A stretch of DNA of 64,000 bases from Micromonospora sp. WMMD1082 (lineage in GTDB: Bacteria; Actinomycetota; Actinomycetes; Mycobacteriales; Micromonosporaceae). The stretch covers positions 372,001 to 436,000 of the forward strand of contig NZ_JARUBM010000002.1 of the NCBI RefSeq assembly GCF_029626175.1, read 5' to 3'. A program made the position numbers and the translations under genes. Below the pieces are notes generated by a model, which was not told the DNA's origin, searched no databases, and worked only from the letters and a program-made list of their open reading frames with translations. Below are positions 19,407 to 26,558 of this stretch, in pieces; position 1 is the stretch's first letter, and each line of letters begins with the position of its first letter.

Positions 19407-21872
19407 TCAGATGTCGTTGACGCAGCGGAGCACGGGGTGGGTGGTGAGGGCTGCGGGGTCGAGCGGGGTGTCGGCGTGCACGGTGAAGGTCGCCGACTCG
19501 CCGGGGAGCAGGGTCACCAGCGCCTCGTCGACCTGGGCGGAGGGATCGAGCCGGTCCGGGAACAGGGTCAGGTCGCGCAGGATCGTGCGGGCGGTCACCC
19601 GGACCCGCTGACCGCCCTCGACCGGCTCGACCACCGCGTCCAGCGCCGCCGCCGGCCACCGCACGTCGCGGTCCTCGGCGAAGAACCACCATGCCCGCCC
19701 GGCCGGGTCACCCGCCTCGGCGACCAGCAACTCGGCCCGGGGATCGTCGGGCCGCGCCAGCTCCGCCGGCAGCGGCGCCGTCACCGTGGCGTACGCGGGC
19801 ACCTCCAGCTCCAGCGTGGTCTTCGCCCGGGGATCCCCGGCCACGGTCAGCCGGGTGACCGTCGCGGACGCCCGCCACGGCTGCCCGCTGTCGTTGACCG
19901 CCACCAGGGCCAGCCCGCCGTCGCGGGGCGCGACGGTGAGCAGCCGATCCGCGTACGACCGGCGCAGCGCGTACCACAGCGGCTTGCGGCGACCGTCGCC
20001 GTCGACGGCGGCCCAGGAGGTGACCGGCCAGCAGTCGTTGAGCTGCCAGACGATGGTGCCCATGCACACGCCCCGGTGCGACCGGAAGTGCTCCACCCCG
20101 AGTTGGATGGCCCGGGCCTGGTTGAGCTGGGTGAGGTAGTGCCAGTCGTCGAAGTCGCGCGGCTCGGGCAGGTGCGCGTCCAGCCCTCGGCGTAGCTTCA
20201 GGTCGCCGTCGGCGGCCTTCTGGTGGTGCGCCATGCCGGGCGAGTCGGGCGCGAGCGGCTCGTCGGAGAGGGCGCGACGCAGCGTCGCGTACGCCGGTGG
20301 CGCCTGGTAGCCGAACTCGGCGACGAACCGGGGCACGTAATCGCGGTACCGGGTGTAGTCGTCGGTGTTCCAGACGTCCCAGATGTGCGTGGTGCCGTAC
20401 GCCGGGTCGTTGGGGTGGATCTCCTCGCTGCCCGAGTACGGGCTGCCCGGCCAGTACGGGCGGGTCGGGTCCAACTCGGCGACGATCCGGGGCAGCATCT
20501 TCAGGTAGTAGCCGCGGCCCCAACTGCGCCCGGCCAGCGGCTGCTGCCAGTCCCAGTCGTGCCAGCCCCAGATGTTCTCGTTGTTGCCTGTCCAGAGCAG
20601 CAGCGACGGGTGGCCGGCCAGCCGGGTCACCTGCTCCGTCGCCTCGGCGGTCACCTCGGCGGCGAACGGCGCCTCCTCCGGGTACGCGGCGCAGGCGAAG
20701 AGGAAGTCCTGCTGCACCAGCAGTCCGCGCTCGTCGGCCAGGTCGTAGAAGTCCTCCGACTCGTACCGGCCACCGCCCCAGACCCGCAGCAGGTTGATGT
20801 TCGCCCCCTCGGCCTGGTCGAAGCGGTGCGCCAGGCGTTCCCGGGTGACGCGGGGGGGGAAGGCGTCGTCGGGGATCCAGTTGACCCCCCGGACGAAGAC
20901 CGGCACCTCGTTGACGTGCAGGGCAAAGGAGGCACCGTGCGCGTCGGGGGTGGTGTCCAGCCGCACCGACCGGAAGCCGATCCGCCGGCGCCATTCGTCG
21001 AGGGGGTCGCCGCCGGGGCCGTGCAGGGTCACCGTCAGCTCGTAGCGGTGCTGCCCGCCGTACCCCCGGGGCCACCAGAGTTCCGGCCGGTCGACGACGA
21101 GGGTCAGCACCGCCGTACGCTCCCCCGCCGGGATGGTCACCTCGGCGGTCTGCCCCGCCACCTCCGCCCGCAGGGTGAGCGGCACGTCCGCGACCCGGTC
21201 CACCTCGACGGGCAGTTCCACCCGACCGGCGCCGTCGGTCACGGTGACCAGGGGACGGACGGTGCCGAGCCGGGCGACCGACCAGCCGTGCAGGCCGATC
21301 TCCTGCCAGATGCCGGCGGTGACCAGCGTCGGCCCCCAGTCCCAGCCGAAGTTGCAGGCCATCTTGCGGATGAACTGGAACGGCTCCGGGTAGGCGTTGG
21401 GCCGGTCGCCGAGCCGGTCGCGGTGCGCCTCGGCGTAGCGGTATGCGGAGTCGAAGCGTACGGCCAGGGTGTTGCCCTCGGCCCGGGACAGCGACGTGAC
21501 GTCGAAGCGGTAGCCGCGGTGCATGTTCTCGGTGCGGCCGACCTCGACGCCGTTGACGGTGACCGTGGCCACCGTGTCCAGCCCGGCGCAGACCAGTTCG
21601 ACGCGCTGGTGGTCGCCGCCGGGTCGGTCGAAGGTGGTCTCGTAGACCCAGTCGGTGCGCCCGATCCACGCCAGGGCGGTCTCGTTGTCGTCCCGGTAGG
21701 GGTCGGGGATCAGCCCGGCCGCGAGCAGGTCCGTGTGCACGCAGCCCGGCACGGTGGCCGGGATCGCCCGGCCGTCGATCTCGGCCGGGACCTGAGGGCC
21801 GGGCACCGCCCGCAGGGTCCAGCCGTCGTGCAGCGCCTGCCGGTGGCTACCGGCCCCCCGTGCGTCGCTCAA
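19407..21872 (-). CDS. Glycoside hydrolase family 2 beta-mannosidase
   Basis: Predicted to hydrolyse terminal beta-mannosides in the cytoplasm after uptake by the adjacent ABC transporter. It is 821 residues from a TTG at 21872 that overlaps the upstream permease stop (TTGA). An N-terminal sugar-binding domain is followed by ACNFGWDWGPTLVTAGIW, which is characteristic of beta-mannosidases rather than beta-galactosidases. The TIM barrel has the acid/base Glu in LLWTGNNENIWGW and the nucleophile Glu in FVAEFGYQAPPAY. There is no signal peptide. It is the last gene of a four-gene operon. An in-frame extension to 22298 overlaps the permease and is a shadow. Confidence 0.92.
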   Translation of the reverse strand: MSDARGAGSHRQALHDGWTLRAVPGPQVPAEIDGRAIPATVPGCVHTDLLAAGLIPDPYRDDNETALAWIGRTDWVYETTFDRPGGDHQRVELVCAGLDTVATVTVNGVEVGRTENMHRGYRFDVTSLSRAEGNTLAVRFDSAYRYAEAHRDRLGDRPNAYPEPFQFIRKMACNFGWDWGPTLVTAGIWQEIGLHGWSVARLGTVRPLVTVTDGAGRVELPVEVDRVADVPLTLRAEVAGQTAEVTIPAGERTAVLTLVVDRPELWWPRGYGGQHRYELTVTLHGPGGDPLDEWRRRIGFRSVRLDTTPDAHGASFALHVNEVPVFVRGVNWIPDDAFPPRVTRERLAHRFDQAEGANINLLRVWGGGRYESEDFYDLADERGLLVQQDFLFACAAYPEEAPFAAEVTAEATEQVTRLAGHPSLLLWTGNNENIWGWHDWDWQQPLAGRSWGRGYYLKMLPRIVAELDPTRPYWPGSPYSGSEEIHPNDPAYGTTHIWDVWNTDDYTRYRDYVPRFVAEFGYQAPPAYATLRRALSDEPLAPDSPGMAHHQKAADGDLKLRRGLDAHLPEPRDFDDWHYLTQLNQARAIQLGVEHFRSHRGVCMGTIVWQLNDCWPVTSWAAVDGDGRRKPLWYALRRSYADRLLTVAPRDGGLALVAVNDSGQPWRASATVTRLTVAGDPRAKTTLELEVPAYATVTAPLPAELARPDDPRAELLVAEAGDPAGRAWWFFAEDRDVRWPAAALDAVVEPVEGGQRVRVTARTILRDLTLFPDRLDPSAQVDEALVTLLPGESATFTVHADTPLDPAALTTHPVLRCVNDI

Positions 21873-22780
21873 GACTTCACCGCGCCTTCCATGATTCCTC
21901 GGACGATCTGCCGGCCGCCGATGACCAGCATGATCAACAGTGGCACGGTGGCCACGAACGCACCAGCCAGCACCCGGCGGTAGATGACGTAGTTGCCGCT
22001 GGCCAGGTCGGAGATGGCCACCATCGAGGTGGGGTAGTCGGTGCCACTCAGGGTGATCAGGGGCCACTGGAAGTCGTTCCAGGTGGCCACGAAGGTGAGC
22101 AGACCGAGCACCGCCAGGGCCGGGCGGACGGCCGGCAGCGCGATGCTCCAGTAGACCCGCATGGTGTTGGCGCCGTCGACCCGGGCCGACTCGACCAGCT
22201 CGTCGGGCACCGTGTTGACGATGAACTGTCGCATGTAGAAGACCCCGAACGCGGTGACCATGCCCGGCACGATCACCGCCAGCAGGGTGCCGTTCCAACC
22301 CAGCTTGCCCATCACGATGTAGAGCGCGACCACGCCGAGCTGGTTCGGCACGGTCAGCGTGAGGATCACGAAGAGCAGCAACGGCTTGCTGCCCCTGAAC
22401 CGCAGCTTGGCGAAGGCGAACCCGGCCAGCGAGCAGAAGAACAGCACCGACGCGGTCACCACCGTCGAGACGATGACGCTGTTCACCAGGGAGGCGGCGA
22501 AGTAGACGTCCTGGAGGGAGAAGACCTCCTCCAGGTTCACCAGGAACCGGTCGCCCGGGATAACCACCGGTGGCAGCTGGGCGGTCGCCTCGTCGGTGCT
22601 GGTGGAGATGACGAACATCCAGTACAGCGGGAAGGCCGCGAACAACGCGGTCACCGACAGGAGCAGGTAGGTCCAGACCCCGGCCGGGGTGTCCTGCGGG
22701 GCGCGGCCCAGCAGGAGGGCGCGCTTACGCCCGCTGCTGGGCGGGGGCGCCGTGTCCCGGGGCCGTTCCAGAAGGCTCAT
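21869..22780 (-). CDS. Carbohydrate ABC transporter permease (MalG type)
   Basis: 303 residues with six hydrophobic segments, the first near 40-60 (TYLLLSVTALFAAFPLYWMF). The EAA loop that contacts the ATPase is ELVESARVDGANTMRVYWSI, in the form typical of the CUT1 subfamily. It overlaps the preceding permease by 4 bases (ATGA) and the following glycosidase by 4 bases, so translation is coupled through the set. No ATPase gene is present; as in many actinobacteria a shared MsiK-type ATPase elsewhere probably energises it. Confidence 0.93.
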   Translation of the reverse strand: MSLLERPRDTAPPPSSGRKRALLLGRAPQDTPAGVWTYLLLSVTALFAAFPLYWMFVISTSTDEATAQLPPVVIPGDRFLVNLEEVFSLQDVYFAASLVNSVIVSTVVTASVLFFCSLAGFAFAKLRFRGSKPLLLFVILTLTVPNQLGVVALYIVMGKLGWNGTLLAVIVPGMVTAFGVFYMRQFIVNTVPDELVESARVDGANTMRVYWSIALPAVRPALAVLGLLTFVATWNDFQWPLITLSGTDYPTSMVAISDLASGNYVIYRRVLAGAFVATVPLLIMLVIGGRQIVRGIMEGAVKS

Positions 22781-23769
22781 TTGCGTCCCCCCGACAGGCG
22801 GTTGGTCAACAGGGTGTTCAGGGCGGCGACCACGAGGATGATGAGGAACAGCGCCCAGGACATCGCGGCGGCGTACCCGAGGTTGAGGTCCTTCCAGCCC
22901 ACCTTGTAGATCAGCTGCGCGACGGTCTGCCACTCGCCGCCGGCACCACCCCGGGCCGTCTGTGCGTTCAGGTCGAACAGCATCGGCTCGGTGAACAGCT
23001 GCAACCCACCGATGGTGGAGAGCACCACCGTGAAGATGACCACCGGCCGGATCATCGGCACGGTGATCCGCCAGAGCTGGCGCCAGGGGCCGGCCCCGTC
23101 GAGCGCGGACGCCTCGTAGACGTCGCGCGGGATCGACTGCATCGCGGCCAGGTAGAGCAGCGCGTTGTAGCCGATCCACTTCCAGTTGACCATGGTGGCG
23201 ATGGCGATCCAGGAGTGCAGCTTGTCGGCCCGCCAGTCGATCGGGTTCTCCGTGCCGATGCCGATCAGGCCGAGTGCCCAGTTCGCCATCCCGAAGTCGC
23301 GGGAGAAGAAGACGTTGAAGACCAGCGTGGAGGCGGTGATCGGGGTGATGTAGGGCAGCAGGGCGCTGACCCGCCACCAGGTCTGCGCCCGCAGCCGGCG
23401 GTTGAGCATCGACGCGATGATCAGCGCGAGCAGCAGCTGCGGGACGGTGGAGAGCAGGAAGATGCCGAAGGTGTTGTAGAGCGCGTTGCCGAAGTCGCCG
23501 TCGGTGAAGAGCCGCCGGAAGTTCTCGGCGCCGGCCCAGCCGGTCAGCTCCGGGTCGTCGAGGCGCCAGTGCCGCAGCGCCACCACCCCGTTGAAGATCA
23601 TCGGGAAGAGCCCGAAGACGAAGAAAAGCAGGAAGAAGGGCGCGATCAACAGGTACGGCATGTACCGCACGTCGAAGCGGTGCAGGCGGTCACGCCAGGT
23701 CAACGACCGGCCGGGAGCTGGCCGGGGGCGGCGGGTGGCCGGTTCGGGGGCCGCGCGCGTGGTGGACAT
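22777..23769 (-). CDS. Carbohydrate ABC transporter permease (MalF type)
   Basis: 330 residues from the ATG at 23769 (GGAG 7 bases upstream). A cytoplasmic basic N-terminus precedes six hydrophobic segments starting MPYLLIAPFFLLFFVFGLFP. The EAA loop reads VYEASALDGAGPWRQLWRIT. It pairs with the MalG-type permease as the membrane channel for the sugar delivered by the lipoprotein upstream. An in-frame extension to 23835 lacks a ribosome site. The gap to the lipoprotein gene holds a strong hairpin. Confidence 0.93.
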   Translation of the reverse strand: MSTTRAAPEPATRRPRPAPGRSLTWRDRLHRFDVRYMPYLLIAPFFLLFFVFGLFPMIFNGVVALRHWRLDDPELTGWAGAENFRRLFTDGDFGNALYNTFGIFLLSTVPQLLLALIIASMLNRRLRAQTWWRVSALLPYITPITASTLVFNVFFSRDFGMANWALGLIGIGTENPIDWRADKLHSWIAIATMVNWKWIGYNALLYLAAMQSIPRDVYEASALDGAGPWRQLWRITVPMIRPVVIFTVVLSTIGGLQLFTEPMLFDLNAQTARGGAGGEWQTVAQLIYKVGWKDLNLGYAAAMSWALFLIILVVAALNTLLTNRLSGGRK

Positions 23770-23815
23770 GGGGACACTCCAGGTGCGGGGGCGAGGGGGA
23801 CGGAGACCGTGGCGA

Positions 23816-23851
23816 GGGGTGGCGCGGGCGCCCACGCGCCCGTGCCACCCC
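23816..23851 (-). promoter_or_regulatory. Intercistronic hairpin after the sugar-binding protein gene
   Basis: The 16-bp arms (23816-23831 with 23836-23851) have one non-Watson-Crick position and a 4-base loop. It lies 8 bases after the stop of the binding-protein gene and 46 bases before the first permease. Placed this way, such a hairpin often protects the upstream mRNA end or partly terminates, giving more binding protein than permease, as in malE-malF. The role is inferred from position. Confidence 0.5.
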
Positions 23852-23859
23852 CGATCGCG

Positions 23860-25137
23860 CTACTTGCTGGCCTTCTCGGCTTCCTTGATCGCCTCGGCCC
23901 AGGCCGCGCCCGGCGCGAGCGTGCCGTTCTGCACCCGGTTGATCACGTTCTCCACCGCGACCCGGGTCGGGCCGTTCTTCCGGCCCAGGTACTGCGGCGT
24001 CAGGCCCTCCGCCATCTTCGGGAAGATCTGGCCGACCGGCGCGTCGCTGAAGAACTCGTTCTTGAAGTCCGCGATCGCCGCGTCGGTGTAGAGCCCCGGC
24101 TGCGAGGGCAGGTTGCCGACCGTCTTGAAGACCTCGATCTGCTGCTCCGGCTGGATCAGCCACTCCAGGAACCGGTACGCCTCGTCGACGTTCTTGCCCT
24201 GCTTGGGGACGGTGAGGAAGGAGCCACCCCAGTTTCCGCCGCCGCCGGGCACCGCGGCGATGTCCCACTTGCCCTTGGTGCCGGGCGCGGTGTTCTGGAT
24301 GTGCCCGAGCATCCACGCCGGGCAGGGCAGCACCGCGAAGGCCCCGCTGGTGAAGCCCTTGTCCCAGTCGGCCTGGAAGCTGGTGAGGTTCGCCGAGAGG
24401 CCGGCGTCGGCCGCCTGCACCGCGTAGTCGAAGGCGACCTTGGGGCCACCCTCCATCTGGAGCTGTTCGTTCTCGTCGTAGAAGCCGGCCGGCTGCTGAC
24501 CCAGGATCGGGTTGAACAGGTTGGTGGCGTTGTCGATGAACTTCTTCTTCGTCTTGGCGGTGTACTGCTGGCCGACCTGGAGGAACTGCTCCCAGGTGGG
24601 CCAGAGCGCGGACACCTGGTCGCGCTCGGTGGGCAGGTCAGCGGCGGCGAACAGGTCGGTGCGGTAGCACATGGCCAGCCCGCCGACGTCGGTGCCGAGA
24701 CCGATCTGGGTGTTGCCGTCGGCCGAGAGCGACTGCTTCCACTTCCACGGCAGGTAGTTGCTCTCGTACTTGCCGGCGCCCTTGTCGAGCAGGTTGACGA
24801 ACTGGTCGGCCTGGCTGCGGAACTGGACGATGAACCCCTCGTCGATGGCCGCGATGTCGGGCGCGCCCGAACCGGCGATCAGCTTCTTCTGCAGGTCCTC
24901 GTGCTGGGCGTTGTACTCGCCCGAGTTGAGAGCGATCTTGACGTTCTGGTTCTCCGCCTCGTACTTCGCCTTCAGATCCTGCAGGCCGAAGTCGCCCCAG
25001 AAGTTGATTGTCAGCGTTACCGCGCCATCACCACCGGAGCCACCTGTGGTGCTGCGCCCGCTGCACGCGACGACCAGGGATCCGACCACCAGACCCACGG
25101 CTGCGACCCGCAGCCAACGAGGCGTAGACCGTCTCAT
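23860..25137 (-). CDS. Extracellular sugar-binding lipoprotein (ABC transporter)
   Basis: 425 residues from the ATG at 25137, with GGAGG 7 bases upstream. The N-terminus is a lipoprotein signal (VAAVGLVVGSLVVAC, lipobox Cys near residue 25) followed by a Ser/Gly linker. The mature part is a family 1 solute-binding protein: VTLTINFWGDFGLQDLKAKY, then APDIAAIDEGFIVQF, and LTVPKQGKNVDEAYRFLEWL. Its neighbours (CUT1 permeases and a beta-mannosidase) suggest it binds a mannose-containing oligosaccharide. It is first in the operon, controlled by the promoter and LacI-type operators upstream. Confidence 0.92.
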   Translation of the reverse strand: MRRSTPRWLRVAAVGLVVGSLVVACSGRSTTGGSGGDGAVTLTINFWGDFGLQDLKAKYEAENQNVKIALNSGEYNAQHEDLQKKLIAGSGAPDIAAIDEGFIVQFRSQADQFVNLLDKGAGKYESNYLPWKWKQSLSADGNTQIGLGTDVGGLAMCYRTDLFAAADLPTERDQVSALWPTWEQFLQVGQQYTAKTKKKFIDNATNLFNPILGQQPAGFYDENEQLQMEGGPKVAFDYAVQAADAGLSANLTSFQADWDKGFTSGAFAVLPCPAWMLGHIQNTAPGTKGKWDIAAVPGGGGNWGGSFLTVPKQGKNVDEAYRFLEWLIQPEQQIEVFKTVGNLPSQPGLYTDAAIADFKNEFFSDAPVGQIFPKMAEGLTPQYLGRKNGPTRVAVENVINRVQNGTLAPGAAWAEAIKEAEKASK

Positions 25138-25158
25138 GACCCATCCTCCGAGACCATT

Positions 25159-25170
25159 GGGAACGCTCCC
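25159..25170. promoter_or_regulatory. LacI-type operator 2
   Basis: GGGAACGCTCCC is a palindrome with a central CG and one mismatched pair, the form used by LacI-family sugar repressors in actinomycetes such as CebR. It lies 22 bases upstream of the binding-protein start, inside the predicted transcript leader, where a bound repressor would block elongation. Confidence 0.6.
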
Positions 25171-25186
25171 GAGATCGAGATGCGTT

Positions 25187-25383
25187 GACTGAACCGGATA
25201 AGTGAGGCCACCGTACGGGCGCGCTCCCACAGTGTCAACGACGGGTTAACGGCGTGGCCAACCCGTAACCTGAGCACCCCGATCGCCTGCGCGAAACAGC
25301 CTGATAGACCGCTGTCCTACGCAGCTCGATACGGGCGACGCGATGATCGTGCGGCGTTCCGTCCTAGACTGAACCGAACAAGT
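25187..25383 (+). repeat. Pair of 17-bp direct repeats in the divergent control region
   Basis: GACTGAACCGGATAAGT (25187-25203) and GACTGAACCGAACAAGT (25367-25383) match at 15 of 17 bases, 180 bp apart. They flank the control region between the sugar operon and the lacI gene. The second overlaps a TAGACT -10-like element (25365-25370) that may serve lacI. They differ from the LacI-type operators and may bind another regulator. The rest of the 382-bp gap shows no gene. Confidence 0.4.
25210..25238 (-). promoter_or_regulatory. Promoter of the sugar-uptake operon with operator 1 in the spacer
   Basis: On the minus strand TTGACA (25238-25233) and TACGGT (25215-25210) are spaced by exactly 17 bases, the best vegetative promoter in the window. 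The spacer contains GGGCGCGCTCCC (25217-25228, plus-strand reading), a second LacI-type palindrome sharing CGCTCCC with operator 2. Repressor binding here would exclude RNA polymerase. Transcription should start near 25203. Confidence 0.75.
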
Positions 25384-25519
25384 TCCGGCGCCCCGACCGG
25401 CGCTCGCGGTCACCTGACCCGCGCCGGGTCACGAGCGGGCCGCCGGGTAGCGTGTCCAGCGCCGCCCGCGCCACCGGCGTGGTGCCGGCAGGACGGACTG
25501 GTTCAGGAGGAAGTCGCCG

Positions 25520-26536
25520 GTGAAGCGGCCCACCATCGCGGATGTCGCCCGGCGGGCGGGGGTTTCCAAGGGCGCGGTGTCGTACGCGCTGAACGGCCAG
25601 CCGGGCGTCTCCGAGGCGACCCGGCAGCGCATCCTCGCCATCGCCGCCGAGATCGGGTTCAGCCCGAGCAGCGCCGCCCGTGCCCTCTCCGGTGCGACCG
25701 CCCGGGCGATCGGGCTGATCCTCGCCCGGCCGGCGCGGACCCTCGGCATCGAGCCCTTCTTCATGGAGCTGATCAGCGGCGTGGAGGCGGAACTGTCCGC
25801 CCGGTCGTACGCGCTGACCCTTCAGGTGGTGGCCGACCAGAGCGCGGAGATCGCGGTCTACCGGCGCTGGTGGGGCGAGCGGCGGGTGGACGGCGTGCTG
25901 GTCTGCGACCTGCGTACCAACGACGGGCGGGTGCCGGTGCTGGAGGAGCTCGGCCTGCCGGCCGTGGTGATCGGCGGGCCGGCGGGCACCGGCGGGCTGC
26001 CCAGCGTCTGGTCGAACGACGCGGCGGCGCTGGTGGAGACCGTGGAATACCTCTACGCCCTGGGCCACCGGCGGATCGCCCGGGTCGGCGGCCTGCCCGA
26101 GCTGCTGCACACCGCGATCCGCACCGACGCCTTCACCGAGGTGTGCCGGCGCCTCGGCCTCGCCGAGGCGGTCACCGCCTCCTCCGACTACACCGGGGAG
26201 GAGGGCGCCCGGGCCACCCGGCGGCTGCTCAGCTCCCGCGTCCGCCCCACCGCGGTGATCTACGACAACGACGTCATGGCGGTCGCCGGGCTCTCGGTCG
26301 CCCAGGAGATGGGGCTCGCGGTCCCCGCCGACCTGTCCATCGTGGCCTGGGACGACTCGCCGCTGTGCCGGCTGGTGCACCCGCCGCTCACGGCGCTCGG
26401 CCGGGACATCCCGGCCTACGGCGCGCACGCCGCGCGTCAGTTGTTGCAGATGATCGAGGGAGCACCGACGGTCGGGCTGGAGGACGAGACGGCCCATCTG
26501 ACCCCGCGCGGCAGCACCGGCCCGGCGCCCAGGTGA
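25520..26536 (+). CDS. LacI-family transcriptional repressor of the sugar operon
   Basis: 338 residues from a GTG with CAGGAGG about 10 bases upstream. The N-terminal helix-turn-helix and hinge helix are PTIADVARRAGVSKGAVSYA and [17 protein letters not shown]. The periplasmic-binding-like domain includes GVLVCDLRTNDGRVPVLEEL and ends with the dimer region PADLSIVAWDDSPLC. It is divergent from the ABC/beta-mannosidase operon and is the likely ligand of the two palindromes between them; the inducer would be the imported or released sugar. It is convergent with the EAL gene. Confidence 0.92.
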   Translation: MKRPTIADVARRAGVSKGAVSYALNGQPGVSEATRQRILAIAAEIGFSPSSAARALSGATARAIGLILARPARTLGIEPFFMELISGVEAELSARSYALTLQVVADQSAEIAVYRRWWGERRVDGVLVCDLRTNDGRVPVLEELGLPAVVIGGPAGTGGLPSVWSNDAAALVETVEYLYALGHRRIARVGGLPELLHTAIRTDAFTEVCRRLGLAEAVTASSDYTGEEGARATRRLLSSRVRPTAVIYDNDVMAVAGLSVAQEMGLAVPADLSIVAWDDSPLCRLVHPPLTALGRDIPAYGAHAARQLLQMIEGAPTVGLEDETAHLTPRGSTGPAPR

Positions 26537-26558
26537 AACGGTTAAGCGCTCCCGGCGG

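Noticed and set aside
21873..22298. N-terminal extension of the beta-mannosidase
   Set aside because: The extra codons are an antiphase reading of the MalG-type permease. The TTG overlapping the permease stop fits the operon's 4-base overlap pattern.
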